Notes under the pieces: generated by a model
What the model was told of the DNA's origin: nothing
The model's input: the letters and a program-made list of their open reading frames with translations, nothing else
Databases searched by the model: none
Assembly (NCBI RefSeq): GCF_026626885.1
Contig: NZ_JAPNOA010000056.1
Span: 395,218-459,217 of the forward strand
Direction: 5' to 3'
Source: Parathalassolituus penaei
GTDB lineage: Bacteria > Pseudomonadota > Gammaproteobacteria > Pseudomonadales > Oceanobacteraceae
DNA: 64,000 nucleotides
Program-made: the position numbers and the translations under genes
Shown: piece after piece, positions 10,075 through 19,384 of the stretch
Position numbering within the stretch: the stretch's first letter is position 1
How the letters are laid out: each line of letters opens with the position of its first letter

Positions 10075-11004
10075 TCAGTATTTGAAACGTTCAACGTTGT
10101 CCGGTGTGACCAGCTTGAAGGGCACCATGATGACGGAATCCACGGAGTTGCCATTCAACATGTTCACCGCCGCTGATACGGCTCCCTTACCCTGACCTCG
10201 GGCATCCTGCAGCACGGTGACATCCAGTTGGCCATCGGCCATGGCTTGCAGGGCATCGCGGGTGGCGTCGACACCGCCAATCAGATAGTCCTTCGGATCC
10301 TTGCCTGCATCCTTGATGGCCATGATGGCGCCAATGGCCATTTCGTCGTTGTTGGCGGCAATGATGTTGAAATCCTTGCCGGCATTGAGCCATTCAGTCG
10401 TTTTGCTGAGTGCCAGATTACGGCGCCAGAGGGCGGCGTCTTCGACCACCAGTGACATGTCCGGATATTTGCTGATGACGTCTTTCACCATGCGGGTGCG
10501 GGCAATGGCGGCCGGATGATTGTCCGGGCCACGCAAGAGGGCGACCTTGCCCTGATAGTTGGCCAGACGTGCCAACTCCTCCATTTCGAGGGTGCCTGCT
10601 TCGGTATCGTTGGAGCCGACATACACAACACCATCGGGCAGTGGATCGATGCCCGGTTTACGGTTCAGTAGTACCAGCGGAATATGTTTGGGGGAGGCGA
10701 TATCAATCACCTTTTGTACGTATGCCGGGCTGCTGTCGACCAGAATCACGATCAGGGCATCAACATCCAGGTTTGCGTATCCTGCCAGCTGTTCCAGTTG
10801 CAGTTCCGAGTTGTCTTCGGCATCCCCCACGAATATTTCATGGCCACGGCGTTCGGCGGAGCTTTCCATCGATTCTCGCAGGAGGGTCTGAAAGGTATCG
10901 TTGTAACGGGTAATGGATGCGGCGATGACACCGGCATCGGCACTGACAGCCCCGATCAGCAAGGCAGATGCCAGCAGACGGCGGGTAAACGGCAAGAGTG
11001 GCAT
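10075..11004 (-). CDS. Periplasmic sugar-binding (Peripla_BP_4/RbsB-like) protein
   Basis: 309 residues from the ATG at 11004, chosen over a TTG five codons upstream because GGAG sits 7 bases before it. A signal peptide (LLASALLIGAVSADA) is followed by a two-lobe type-I periplasmic binding fold: repeated beta-alpha units, LVLLNRKPG, GPDNHPAAIARTRM, and the hinge region IIAANNDEMAIGAIMAIKDAG followed by IGGVDATRDALQAMADGQ, as in ribose/galactose binding proteins. No ATPase or permease gene is adjacent, which is unusual for a transport protein. The next gene is a chemoreceptor, so a sensory role is plausible (inference, by analogy with RbsB-Trg). Confidence 0.85.
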   Translation of the reverse strand: MPLLPFTRRLLASALLIGAVSADAGVIAASITRYNDTFQTLLRESMESSAERRGHEIFVGDAEDNSELQLEQLAGYANLDVDALIVILVDSSPAYVQKVIDIASPKHIPLVLLNRKPGIDPLPDGVVYVGSNDTEAGTLEMEELARLANYQGKVALLRGPDNHPAAIARTRMVKDVISKYPDMSLVVEDAALWRRNLALSKTTEWLNAGKDFNIIAANNDEMAIGAIMAIKDAGKDPKDYLIGGVDATRDALQAMADGQLDVTVLQDARGQGKGAVSAAVNMLNGNSVDSVIMVPFKLVTPDNVERFKY

Positions 11005-11080
11005 GAATGGCTCCGGCAAACAGGTGTTTACCTAAGCATAGAACAGGCCTGTTTTTTTGCTCGGCGCAGAGGGCGTGTGA

Positions 11081-11590
11081 CTAAGGGACAGATCGTGCCA
11101 GATAACAGGCGCTGTCGCCGTATTTCTGCAGGCGCTGTTGTAACTCAGGGCTGAGGCGGTGGGTGTGATCGGTGAATCCCAGCGAGCGCCAGAACGGCAG
11201 GCTGCCCTGAACCGCCACCAGTGCGGCATGATCAAGACCCTGGTCGCGGGCGATCTGTAATGCTTGCTGTACCAGACGTTGCGCCAGTTTCTGGCCACGG
11301 GCACCCGGGTCTACGGCCAGATCATGCAAATAAAAGCAGGGTTGGCCCGCGGGTGGGCAGGTGCTGATGGTATCCAACGCGGGAATATCGCCCATGACCC
11401 AGGGATGGCATAACAGATAAGCGGCCAGACCTTGAGACGACTCACAGGCGAGACAGGCGTGGGCAGGGATAGCCAACTTGCTGGCCATCACTTCAGGGCG
11501 TTCCGGTTCGATGTCCAGATAACAGCGGGCCTGAATGGTCATCACGGCCGACAGGTCGCTGACCTGTAACGGCCGAATCTGATACGGCAT
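11081..11590 (-). CDS. GNAT family N-acetyltransferase
   Basis: 169-residue cytoplasmic acetyl-CoA-dependent acyltransferase of unknown substrate. It opens MPYQIRPLQVSDLSAVMTIQ, typical of the first strand and helix of the fold. Motif A with the acetyl-CoA pyrophosphate loop is DLAVDPGARGQKLAQRLVQQ (Q/R-x-x-G-x-G/A type). Motif B follows with LDHAALVAVQGSLPFWRSLGF, the classic late beta-alpha element of GNATs. It ends in ARSVP. The start lies 3 bases from the stop of the VF530 gene upstream on the same strand, so the two are probably co-transcribed. Substrate cannot be read from sequence. Confidence 0.9.
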   Translation of the reverse strand: MPYQIRPLQVSDLSAVMTIQARCYLDIEPERPEVMASKLAIPAHACLACESSQGLAAYLLCHPWVMGDIPALDTISTCPPAGQPCFYLHDLAVDPGARGQKLAQRLVQQALQIARDQGLDHAALVAVQGSLPFWRSLGFTDHTHRLSPELQQRLQKYGDSACYLARSVP

Positions 11591-11593
11591 GTT

Positions 11594-11983
11594 TCAGTCC
11601 TGCCCGGTTTTGTCCTGATCGGTTTTGTCTTTGGCTGAAGGCCAGGCAAAACCACCGGACGATTTTCCAGCAGCGGATGCCGGGCGATTGGCTGGCTTTG
11701 GACCCGCCACTGGGCGCGGGCGCGCCGGTTTGCGGCTGCGCTCGGCCGGAACGTTGACCGGTGAACCGCCAGTGGCGAAGGTGCCGACGTACAGTTCTTC
11801 CACGGCTTCGCGTGCCCATGGGGTGCGGCGCAAGAATTTCAGACTGGATTGCACCGATGGCTCATGGGCAAAACAGTTGATGCGGACGCGTTCTGCCAGT
11901 CCGTCCCAGCCGTAGAACTCTTGCAGACGGGTGACGATGGCTTCGAGGGTGAGTCCGTGTAACGGGTTGTTGGCCTGGCTCAA
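11594..11983 (-). CDS. VF530 family (DUF2132) DNA-binding-like protein
   Basis: 129 residues from a TTG start at 11983, preferred over an upstream TTG at 12040 because CCGGAG lies 6 bases before it and the known family begins at this SQxNNPLHG segment. The N-terminal ~70 residues match the small VF530 fold: [22 protein letters not shown], then [19 protein letters not shown] and [12 protein letters not shown]. The C-terminal ~55 residues are a low-complexity Ala/Pro/Arg/Lys/Ser tail not found in the short family members I know. The family was described structurally as DNA-binding-like; its role is unknown. It is followed closely by the GNAT gene. Confidence 0.85.
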   Translation of the reverse strand: MSQANNPLHGLTLEAIVTRLQEFYGWDGLAERVRINCFAHEPSVQSSLKFLRRTPWAREAVEELYVGTFATGGSPVNVPAERSRKPARPRPVAGPKPANRPASAAGKSSGGFAWPSAKDKTDQDKTGQD

Positions 11984-12096
11984 GGGTAACTCCGGAATTT
12001 CAGGGCTCTGCACGGTAAAGAGCGGCAGAGGCCCTGTCAATTGTTGGCCCCATTTGTCCGTTAATGGGGCAGGGTTTCGGTAAGCGCGGTTCAGGC

Positions 12097-13125
12097 TTAC
12101 TCGTTCATCATATCGATCAGGGCTTCCGGATCGGTGTCATCGGGCATTGGCTCATCAGCGGCGGCTGGCATCTGATCCAGCAACTGACCCAGTTCATCCA
12201 GATATTCATCCGGGCTTTGAACCGGCCCCAGATACCAGGATGCCGGTGCCAGCGAGTTGCTGTAACTCGGCCAGTACTGGCGGCTCTCAAAGCTGTTGAA
12301 TTCGTTAACAGCCAGAATGCCGGTCAGAATCAGGGTTGCCATGGCCGCCACCATGCGTGGTCGTTTGAGTCGGGTTGCCAGCGCCATGTGTTTGCTGATC
12401 AGCAGGAACACCAGCAGCAGCGAGATCAGGTGATCGGCAATACGGTTCAGCAGTGGTGTGTTGGTGGTAAAAGCCAGCCAGTCGGGAACGTATTCCAGAG
12501 GCATGGTGATCGCGAGCACCGTTGTCAGCGCCAGCAGATGATCAAAAAATGCCGCTTGCTGACGGAACAGTTTGCCGACCAGAGCCCAGATGCCGGCCCA
12601 CATGCTGGCGACCATCAGACCAGCCGTTACAAACACCAGGGTTTCACGCCAGTTGCTGGTCGGGTTGATCAGCAGCCACTCCAGCCCCTGGAAACCGGCC
12701 AGTACCAGCATCAGGCTGGCCAGTGTAAACAGGATGCCAAGGAATCCACCTTGCCAGCGGTGGAGATTGAGTGGTCGTGCTGCGGCTACCGGCACATCCG
12801 GATCAATCAGCACCAGGGTGGTTTTGCCAATGGTGAGTTCGTCGCCATTCTCGATTCGGTAATGGGCTCCGGCTTCCAGCGGGCGGTCGTTAAGGCGAAC
12901 GTTAACGCTGTTATCAACCAGCATCAGTTGCCAGAACTGCTGGTCGGCGGTGCGGCTCAGCTGCACGGCACAGGCATCGGCGTATTCGTCATTAATCACC
13001 AGCTGGTTGCGGTAGCCGCGACCAATGGTGCAGGACTCGGTGGCTTCAAACAGGCGCGGAATCGCTTCGCTGTCGTCGGCCAGACGAATCAGCAGGTCGG
13101 CCGGGCGAGTGTTTACGACTTCCAT
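12097..13125 (-). CDS. FHA-domain membrane protein
   Basis: 342 residues. An N-terminal forkhead-associated domain (residues ~10-110) shows the phosphothreonine-binding hallmarks [13 protein letters not shown], then a diverged NSVNVRLND in place of the usual NGT..N loop and [10 protein letters not shown]. After it come about five hydrophobic helices (from [18 protein letters not shown] through [16 protein letters not shown]) and an acidic C-terminal tail. The FHA domain should face the cytoplasm and may read Ser/Thr phosphorylation, but no kinase is in the window. Its ATG overlaps the last 13 bases of the trypsin-like protease gene upstream, so the two are translationally linked. Exact function unknown. 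Confidence 0.8.
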   Translation of the reverse strand: MEVVNTRPADLLIRLADDSEAIPRLFEATESCTIGRGYRNQLVINDEYADACAVQLSRTADQQFWQLMLVDNSVNVRLNDRPLEAGAHYRIENGDELTIGKTTLVLIDPDVPVAAARPLNLHRWQGGFLGILFTLASLMLVLAGFQGLEWLLINPTSNWRETLVFVTAGLMVASMWAGIWALVGKLFRQQAAFFDHLLALTTVLAITMPLEYVPDWLAFTTNTPLLNRIADHLISLLLVFLLISKHMALATRLKRPRMVAAMATLILTGILAVNEFNSFESRQYWPSYSNSLAPASWYLGPVQSPDEYLDELGQLLDQMPAAADEPMPDDTDPEALIDMMNE

Positions 13126-14456
13126 GCAAGGGTCTCCATAAACCGGCGGAACAGGGCAAGGGCGTTTTCGCGGCTGATGCCGCTGGCACCGAGATTCACC
13201 ACCAGGCTGGCGTGGGGATCGTTAATGGCAGCCATGATCAGGCTGGCATCCAGCAGTTGCGGGTAACGGCGGTAGGCACGGAAACAGGTGGATACTTTCC
13301 AGTCCTTGTCCTGCAGGCGCACCACGCTGTCGTCGCAATGGAAGGCACCCTTGTCTTCGCGGGAGCCACCAAACGAGGCGTGGCGATAAAACCCCTGAAC
13401 CTGGCTGTAAAACTGGGTGCCATTCAGGTCTTTGGTGGTAAGCCAGTGATAGCGGTAGCTGAGTTCACCGGTTTGCAGGTCACTCGACAGAAAAATGTCG
13501 TCGTCGGTCTGGCAGGAAAGGGTGATGACATTGAGGTCGATGCTGTCACTGCCGCCACGGTCGTCGTTGGTGTTGCCCCAGCACTTGATGGTGTCGTCGA
13601 GTTTGCCCGGCACTTGCAGCTGGCCAAGGGTTTCAGTCGCGAACGGGCCGTTCAGCAGATTCTGGTAGAACGATTGCTGGTCAGCCAGCAGGCTGTCAGC
13701 AATGGCGTTTTCGCTGATATCGGGTTCGCTCAGATTGCGGGCACGTTCGAGCAGTTGTTGCAGGTACTGGGCGGGCACCAGAAAGCTGATCTGATCACCA
13801 CCGGTAGAGACGTTGACGCCGATGATTTCACCCTGGCCGTTAAACGCCGGGCCACCACTCATGCCCGGGTTTAACGAGCCCGAGAACAGGATTTTGCGGT
13901 AACGCGACTGTTGCAGTTCGCCGTTATAGGTACCTTCGATAATGGTCATCCCCAGATCGTGCGGGTTGCCCATGGAAAAAATCCGCTCGCCCTTGTCGAG
14001 GGCGCTGGTGTTGATGTTGAACCAGTGTTCGGAGGTTTCGCCTCGCAAAATCGCGAGGTCATGCACCACGTCAACGGCCATCACCGTGACGGGCAGGGCC
14101 TGACCGGCATCGTTGAAATACTCAACGCGGAATTTCTCCGGATGATGCACATAGTCCGACACCACGTGGAAGTTGGTGGCGATCAGGCCGTCGGTGCTGA
14201 CCTGAAAACCCGAACCAATGACGTGTTTGTTGCCGGAGCCGATATCGATAATACGGATCTGGTGCACTTGCTGGCGCAAGCTGGCGAACAGTTCGCGGGC
14301 TTGTTGGCCGGTTTCGGCGTGTGCAGGGTTTGCCACGGGAAGCAGCAAGGCCAACAGGCTGGTGGCCAGCAGGATTTGGTAACACCGGATCAGGCGTTGC
14401 CAGCGAGGCATGAGAGAAGACAAACGCGCTTCCTTATCGAAGGTTTTGGAAATCAT
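13113..14456 (-). CDS. Trypsin-like (S1/HtrA-type) periplasmic serine protease
   Basis: 447 residues from ATG 14456; an alternative ATG is at 14411, and neither has a strong ribosome site. A signal sequence (YQILLATSLLALLLPVANPAHA) is followed by a chymotrypsin-fold domain: His in LIATNFHVVSD, Asp in DVVHDLAILRG, Ser in the oxyanion loop LNPGMSGGPAFNGQGEIIG. No PDZ domain is visible. Instead a ~200-residue C-terminal region ends with Cys-containing segments (CWGNTNDD, CQTDDDIF, CDDSVVRL, CFRAYRRY) that may form disulfides. It overlaps the FHA membrane protein gene by 13 bases. A joint envelope role is inferred; the substrate is unknown. Confidence 0.83.
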   Translation of the reverse strand: MISKTFDKEARLSSLMPRWQRLIRCYQILLATSLLALLLPVANPAHAETGQQARELFASLRQQVHQIRIIDIGSGNKHVIGSGFQVSTDGLIATNFHVVSDYVHHPEKFRVEYFNDAGQALPVTVMAVDVVHDLAILRGETSEHWFNINTSALDKGERIFSMGNPHDLGMTIIEGTYNGELQQSRYRKILFSGSLNPGMSGGPAFNGQGEIIGVNVSTGGDQISFLVPAQYLQQLLERARNLSEPDISENAIADSLLADQQSFYQNLLNGPFATETLGQLQVPGKLDDTIKCWGNTNDDRGGSDSIDLNVITLSCQTDDDIFLSSDLQTGELSYRYHWLTTKDLNGTQFYSQVQGFYRHASFGGSREDKGAFHCDDSVVRLQDKDWKVSTCFRAYRRYPQLLDASLIMAAINDPHASLVVNLGASGISRENALALFRRFMETLAWKS

Positions 14457-14630
14457 ACTCCGGTGATCCCCTGAGGTCTGCCCGGTAGCGGGCGGGTTCT
14501 GTGGTGATTTGGAGTATAGCGGCCTGATCACAGGTTAAGGGTGAGCCAGGTTGTGATTCACCGGATTAACCCTAATGGCCATTGGGGCATAGCGTTGGTT
14601 GCAGGGTGGATTCGCAGTTCCTGAAACAGA

Positions 14631-14652
14631 CAGGGCAGCTTGCGCTGCCCTG
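14631..14652 (-). terminator. Hairpin after rimO
   Basis: An 8-bp perfect stem CAGGGCAG/CTGCCCTG with a 6-base loop lies just after the rimO stop codon on the minus strand. The following minus-strand bases are TCTGTTTC, only a weak T-run, so termination efficiency is uncertain. Confidence 0.55.
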
Positions 14653-14664
14653 GAGTGGTACTGC

Positions 14665-16074
14665 TTATTCCTCGTCGTCGTCACCGAGGCCGCTGGCGTG
14701 CAGCACCGGAGCACCCCACAGGTCGTATTCGTCGGCGAACTCAATTTCCACCTCGAGAATATCGCCCGGTTCGCACTCGTGGAACTCGTTCAGGTACACC
14801 AGACCGTCGATGTTCGGAGCATCACCCATGGAGCGGGCAACGGCACCTTCATCATCAACCTGATCAACGATCACCATCATGCGCTGGCCAATCTTGCGCT
14901 GCAGTTTGCGGGCGCTGATGGCTTGCTGGGTTTCCATAAAGCGGTCAAAACGTTCCTGCTGGACTTCTGGTGGAACGTGGTCTGGCAGTTCGTTGGCCTT
15001 GGCGCCATCAACCGGGCTGTATTTGAAGCAACCCACGCGGTCGAGTTCGGCTTCTTCCAGCCAGTTCAGCAGGTGCTGGAAGTCTTCTTCGGTTTCACCC
15101 GGGAAACCCACCACGAAGGTGGAACGGATCACCAGCTCTGGCACCTGTTCACGCCATTTCTTGATGCGCTCGAGGGTGTTGTCGGCGTGTGCGGGACGTT
15201 TCATCAGCTGCAGCACACGTGGGCTGGCGTGCTGGAATGGAATATCCAGGTACGGCAGTACCTTGCCTTCCACCATCAGCGGGATGATGTCGTCAACGTT
15301 CGGGTATGGGTAAACGTAGTGCAGACGTACCCAGGCACCGAGGTTGCCCAGTTCGTTACACAGGTCGTAGAGTTTGGTCTTGACCGGTTTGCCATCCCAG
15401 AAACCGGTACGGTATTTCACATCCACACCGTAGGCGGAAGTGTCCTGGGAAATCACCAGCAGTTCGCGGGTGCCGGCTTCAACCAGACGTTTGGCTTCAT
15501 CCAGTACGTCACCGATTGGACGGCTGACGTGTTTGCCACGCATGGCCGGGATGATGCAGAAGGTGCAGCTGTGGTTGCAGCCTTCGGAAATCTTCAGGTA
15601 AGAGTAGTGACGCGGGGTCAGCTTGACACCCTGTGGAGGCACCAGATCCATGAATGGGTCGTGGCTGCGTACCGGTGGAACCCACTCGTGTACCGCGGTC
15701 ATTACTTCTTCATAGGCTTGTGGGCCAGTGATGGCGAGAATGTCCGGGTTCTGTTCACGGATGGTTTCGGCGTCTTTGCCCTTGCCCATACAGCCGGTCA
15801 CAATTACCTTGCCGTTTTCGGCCATGGCTTCGCGAATCGCTTCAAGGGATTCCTGTTTGGCGTCGTCGATAAAACCGCAGGTATTGACTACCACCACGTC
15901 AGCATCGGAGTAGCTGTTGACTACTTCATAGTTATCCATGCGCAACTGGGTGAGAATGCGCTCGGAATCCACCAGAGCCTTTGGACAGCCCAGACTGACA
16001 AAGCCGACCTTGCCACTGCTGGTTTTGGCGGCAAACTGGGTTGCACCTGGAGACGGGGTGTTCTGTTCAGACAT
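14665..16074 (-). CDS. rimO: Ribosomal protein S12 methylthiotransferase RimO
   Basis: Radical-SAM enzyme that methylthiolates an aspartate of ribosomal protein S12. It is 469 residues, with a ~25-residue N-terminal extension over the common form. The N-terminal UPF0004 domain carries a cysteine-ligated cluster ([35 protein letters not shown]). The radical-SAM CxxxCxxC motif is [18 protein letters not shown]. The C-terminal TRAM domain (residues ~385-450, [12 protein letters not shown] onward) ends in an acidic DDDEE tail. It lies divergent from the DUF4124 gene. MiaB, its paralogue, is excluded by the [10 protein letters not shown] motif typical of RimO. The 302-base gap to the DUF4124 gene shows no clear promoter. 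Confidence 0.96.
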   Translation of the reverse strand: MSEQNTPSPGATQFAAKTSSGKVGFVSLGCPKALVDSERILTQLRMDNYEVVNSYSDADVVVVNTCGFIDDAKQESLEAIREAMAENGKVIVTGCMGKGKDAETIREQNPDILAITGPQAYEEVMTAVHEWVPPVRSHDPFMDLVPPQGVKLTPRHYSYLKISEGCNHSCTFCIIPAMRGKHVSRPIGDVLDEAKRLVEAGTRELLVISQDTSAYGVDVKYRTGFWDGKPVKTKLYDLCNELGNLGAWVRLHYVYPYPNVDDIIPLMVEGKVLPYLDIPFQHASPRVLQLMKRPAHADNTLERIKKWREQVPELVIRSTFVVGFPGETEEDFQHLLNWLEEAELDRVGCFKYSPVDGAKANELPDHVPPEVQQERFDRFMETQQAISARKLQRKIGQRMMVIVDQVDDEGAVARSMGDAPNIDGLVYLNEFHECEPGDILEVEIEFADEYDLWGAPVLHASGLGDDDEE

Positions 16075-16376
16075 GTAGGGGTTGCCTCGGGTTTTGACGG
16101 GCCACGAACATCACGGCGGTATTCGGGCGACAGGGCGTTACGGAAAACGGCGTATTCTAGCCGAGCTGGTGGCTGTCGTCATGCCTTCTTGTTGTGGTGG
16201 ATTTGTTGCTGCGGATTGTTGTTGATTGTGGCGGCTGCGTTGTTACGGATGCCAATCGGTGTACCGTGAAACGAGGCTGTACAGTGTCCGTAGCGGATGT
16301 ATGGAATTGAAGTTGGTTGAACCGTCGGGTTCGGGTTCGGCTGCTGCCCTGTGGGCATGTACTACTGAGGAATCAC

Positions 16377-16919
16377 ATGAAGATAACGCGTCTTGCCAGT
16401 CTCTGGCTGACTTCCCTGATGGTAATGACTGGCGCTCTGGTTGCTCCGGCGGCGCTGGCTGGCCAGTACAACCTCTGCATTGATGCCTCCGGTCGGCATA
16501 GCTACACCCAGGATCCTTGCCCAACGGGTCAGAAAAGTATCGTGCGCCAGTATGAATCGACGCCGCCACCGAAAGCCGACGATAGCAGCAAACCTGCAGA
16601 TACCACCAACCGGATTTCCACCGAAAACCCGCAATATCAGGCGGTGCGTGACGGCAATCGTCAGCGCGAGCTGGAACGGCGTCTGCTGCAGTTGCAGCGG
16701 CAGCTGGCGGATTCCGAGCAGAAAATGGCCGCCGAACTGCAACCGATGGAAGCCGACCGCGACGCCATTGCCGGTAACAACAAGACCAACCGCAGGGCAG
16801 TTGTTGAGCTGTCGATTGCTGATACCCGCAGTCGATACCAGAAATATCAGGACTATGTTCGTAGCCAAATCGATGAAGTGAAAAAGGAACTGGCGGCACT
16901 CAAGGCGCGGAACCCGTAA
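16377..16919 (+). CDS. DUF4124 domain exported protein
   Basis: 180 residues from ATG 16377, supported by GAGGAATCAC directly before it. A signal peptide ends near LVAPAALAG, so the mature protein is periplasmic. The N-terminal DUF4124-like segment (NLCIDASGRHSYTQDPCPTGQKS) has the family's two cysteines and aromatic pattern. After a Pro/Ser linker, residues ~85-180 form a charged, predicted coiled coil (RELERRLLQLQRQLADSEQK; QIDEVKKELAALKAR). Function of the family is unknown. It is 33 bases before the DUF3524 glycosyltransferase on the same strand, possibly the same transcript. Confidence 0.8.
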   Translation: MKITRLASLWLTSLMVMTGALVAPAALAGQYNLCIDASGRHSYTQDPCPTGQKSIVRQYESTPPPKADDSSKPADTTNRISTENPQYQAVRDGNRQRELERRLLQLQRQLADSEQKMAAELQPMEADRDAIAGNNKTNRRAVVELSIADTRSRYQKYQDYVRSQIDEVKKELAALKARNP

Positions 16920-16952
16920 AATCGGCGGTTTTGTGCCCCGGAGTGGTTGTAG

Positions 16953-18098
16953 ATGAGTGCGCCCAGAATCCTGTTGTTATCAGCTTATCGCTCTGACAGC
17001 CATGCCAGTTGGGTAGACTGGCTGGTGCAACATCTGCAGGCGGATTGGCGGGTACTGGAACTGCCGGGCCGTTTTTTCCGTTGGCGTATTCGGGGTAATC
17101 CGCTGTCGTGGTTGCCTGAACTCGAAGCTCTACTGGCAAACTGGCAACCCGAACGGATACTCGCTACCAGTATGGTGGACATCGCAACGATCAAGGGCCT
17201 ATGCCCGTCATTGGCGGCGGTTCCGGTCAGTTATTATTTTCACGAAAACCAGTACGCCTACCCGGTAACGGCCAGCCAGCACAGCTCGGTTGATCCTTTG
17301 ATGGTACAGCTGTACGGCGCTCTCGCCGCCGACGAGCTGTTATTCAATTCTCTCTACAACCGCGACTCCTATCTGGACGGTGTTGAGCAGTTGCTAAAGC
17401 GGTTGCCCGACGCCGTGCCGCCGGGAATTCGTGAACGGCTGGCTGGCAAGTGTCAGTGGATGCCGGTGGTGGTAAACCCGGTTGCTGCTTCGGCGGCGGT
17501 TGAGCGGGACCCACGTTTGATTCTCTGGAATCACCGCTGGGAATACGACAAACAGCCTGAAGCCTTTATTGCCTTGCTCGATGCGCTGACGGCGGCGGGT
17601 GAAGAATTTCGTCTGGCGCTGCTCGGTGGTCGCGCTCCCAAAACACCTCCTGCTTTGAAAGCCATTCGTGAACGGTACGCCGATCGCATTCTGGTGGATG
17701 GCCGTGTCAGTCGTGCTGAATATCAGCAATGGTTGCAGCGGGCGACGGTGGTGGTCAGCACTGCGATTCATGAGTTCCAGGGCTTGTCGATGCTGGAGGC
17801 GACCAGTGCCGGTGCCATTCCACTGGTACCGGACCGTCTGTGTTACGTTGAACAATATCCATCTGTATACCGTTATCCTTGCTGCGCCAATGTGAATGTT
17901 GATGCGAAGTCCGCTGCTGTGTCGTCTGAGTCTGCCGCCGAGCGCGAAGGGCGGGAGCTGGTGTCGCTGGTGCAGGCCGCGTTTGCCGGGCAGTTACCGC
18001 CTTGCGATGTATCGAACTGGCTGGCCGGTAACAGCGTGACGCTGTGGCAGCAATGGCTGCAAACGGTAAGCGCAACGCGTGATCGGGTTTTGTCCTGA
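16953..18098 (+). CDS. DUF3524 glycosyltransferase (tRNA-queuosine mannosyltransferase family)
   Basis: 381 residues. The N-terminal ~170 residues match DUF3524, named after the vertebrate GTDC1/QTMAN enzyme that mannosylates queuosine in tRNA-Asp: RILLLSAYRSDSHASWVDWL, then ELPGRFFRWRIRGNPLSW and PVSYYFHENQYAYP. The C-terminal half is a GT4-type nucleotide-sugar domain (ILWNHRWEYDKQPEAFIALL; STAIHEFQGLSMLEATSAGAIPLVP). The family naming is established; that the bacterial enzyme acts on queuosine-tRNA is inference. The start at 16953 follows GGAGTGGTTGTAG. Its TGA overlaps the ATG of the WYL regulator (TGATG). Confidence 0.85.
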   Translation: MSAPRILLLSAYRSDSHASWVDWLVQHLQADWRVLELPGRFFRWRIRGNPLSWLPELEALLANWQPERILATSMVDIATIKGLCPSLAAVPVSYYFHENQYAYPVTASQHSSVDPLMVQLYGALAADELLFNSLYNRDSYLDGVEQLLKRLPDAVPPGIRERLAGKCQWMPVVVNPVAASAAVERDPRLILWNHRWEYDKQPEAFIALLDALTAAGEEFRLALLGGRAPKTPPALKAIRERYADRILVDGRVSRAEYQQWLQRATVVVSTAIHEFQGLSMLEATSAGAIPLVPDRLCYVEQYPSVYRYPCCANVNVDAKSAAVSSESAAEREGRELVSLVQAAFAGQLPPCDVSNWLAGNSVTLWQQWLQTVSATRDRVLS

Positions 18099-18793
18099 TG
18101 TCTCGTGCCGGTCGTTTATTGCAGTTGCTGGAGTTATTGCGTGGGTATCGATACCCGGTACAGGGCCAGGTGTTGGCTGATGAATTGGGTATCAGCCTGC
18201 GTACTTTCTATCGGGATATTGCGACTCTGCAGCAGCAGGGCGCTTGTATCGAAGGGGAAGCCGGTGTTGGTTATGTGCTGAAACCCGGATTTACCCTGCC
18301 ACCCTTGGTCTTCAGTGCTGAAGAACTGGAAGCGCTGGTGTTGGGGATGCGTTGGGTGGCCAGTCAGGGCGACTCGGGCTTGCAGAATGCCGCCCGGCAG
18401 GCGGAAAGCCGGATTCGTGCCGTGTTACCGGCTGGTCTGCTGGACCATATGGAAAGCAATGGTTTGCTGGTGGTGCCAAACGTCAGTCTTCCTGAGCATC
18501 AGGTCGATATTCAGAAATTACGCGAAGCGATGCGTGCCGAGCAGCGGGTCGATCTGACCTATGCCGACGCCAACGGTGTGCCCAGCCAGCGCCGTATCTG
18601 GCCATTTGCGCTTGGTTACTTTGAACGTGTGCGGGTGTTGGTGGCCTGGTGTGAGCTGCGCGGGGACTTTCGCCATTTTCGTACCGATCGAATCCAGAGC
18701 TGGCGGGGGCTGGACGAACAATATCCGCTGCGACGCCGAGAGCTGCTGCGGCGTTGGCGTCTGACCCTGCCGGGGAGTGCGCGTCAGAGCTGA
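18098..18793 (+). CDS. HTH/WYL-domain transcriptional regulator (YafY-like)
   Basis: 231-residue putative DNA-binding regulator. An N-terminal winged HTH of HTH_11 type (RLLQLLELLRGYRYPVQGQV, ELGISLRTFYRDIATLQQQG) is followed by the linker VGYVLKPGFTLPPLVFSAEE and a WYL domain near residues 140-205 (RVDLTYADANGVPSQRRIWP, YFERVRVLVAWCELRGDFRH), a ligand-sensing SH3-like fold. It shares one base with the stop of the DUF3524 gene, so it is translationally coupled. The VOC protein gene follows 100 bases downstream; target genes unknown. Length is normal for YafY types. Confidence 0.92.
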   Translation: MSRAGRLLQLLELLRGYRYPVQGQVLADELGISLRTFYRDIATLQQQGACIEGEAGVGYVLKPGFTLPPLVFSAEELEALVLGMRWVASQGDSGLQNAARQAESRIRAVLPAGLLDHMESNGLLVVPNVSLPEHQVDIQKLREAMRAEQRVDLTYADANGVPSQRRIWPFALGYFERVRVLVAWCELRGDFRHFRTDRIQSWRGLDEQYPLRRRELLRRWRLTLPGSARQS

Positions 18794-18893
18794 TGGTTCA
18801 GGCTGAAAGGCATTGGGCAAAACACTGCTGACAGAAACTGTCAGTGCCTCGTGGGATTCTGAGCCGGTCAATCAAACCACTGAGGAATACCCT

Positions 18894-19265
18894 ATGATGC
18901 ACCCGGGATTTGTGCTGCTGTATGTGAATAATCTTGATACCAGTGTGGCGTTTTACAACGAGTTTCTGGCATTGCAGCCGGTTGAGCATTCCGGCGGCTT
19001 TGCTCTGTATGTTCTGCCATCGGGACTGAAGTTTGGACTGTGGCTGCGGGAAACCGTGCAACCAGCGGTGACGGCACAAGCCGGAGCGATGGAATTGGCG
19101 ATTGTAATGGCAGACCAGCCAGCACTTGATGCTCAATACGATGTGTTACGCCATCAGCGGGTGGCGATTGCGCAGGCGCCGGTGCAGATGGAGTTTGGGT
19201 ATACCTGTGTGGTACTGGACCCGGATGGTCATCGTTTGCGTTTGTTTGCGCCCGGTGAGGCCTGA
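18894..19265 (+). CDS. VOC superfamily (glyoxalase-like) protein
   Basis: 123 residues from ATG 18894, preceded by TGAGGAATACCC. Two beta-alpha-beta-beta-beta modules are visible: GFVLLYVNNLDTSVAFYNEF opens the first and VMADQPALDAQYDVLRHQ the second, ending with FGYTCVVLDPDGHRLRLFAP. This vicinal-oxygen-chelate pattern is shared by glyoxalase I, dioxygenases and resistance proteins, and the short form is usually unassigned. Presumed metal ligand positions are partly diverged. It follows the WYL regulator on the same strand. Substrate not predictable. Confidence 0.85.
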   Translation: MMHPGFVLLYVNNLDTSVAFYNEFLALQPVEHSGGFALYVLPSGLKFGLWLRETVQPAVTAQAGAMELAIVMADQPALDAQYDVLRHQRVAIAQAPVQMEFGYTCVVLDPDGHRLRLFAPGEA

Positions 19266-19315
19266 GAAAAATAGCAGGGATTGGTCGAGTAGCGATGTTT
19301 TGGCTGTGGTGATCT

Positions 19316-19333
19316 GTGGGCATAAATGCCCAC
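19316..19333. repeat. Perfect palindromic hairpin
   Basis: GTGGGCAT-AA-ATGCCCAC, an 8-bp perfect stem, lies between the VOC gene and the hairpin-rich repeat copy H1. It could act as a terminator for the VOC gene, although no T-run follows, or be an outlying piece of the repeat. Confidence 0.6.
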
Positions 19334-19384
19334 CCTACGTGAAGCCAGAGTAAACGCGTTGATCACCCTGTTGGCCCAGCGTAG

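Noticed and set aside
12064..13266. 400-codon plus-strand frame opposite the FHA gene, and the 556-codon frame opposite rimO (14599-16269)
   Set aside because: Antisense shadows of well-supported genes, with codon pattern and composition typical of the opposite strand.
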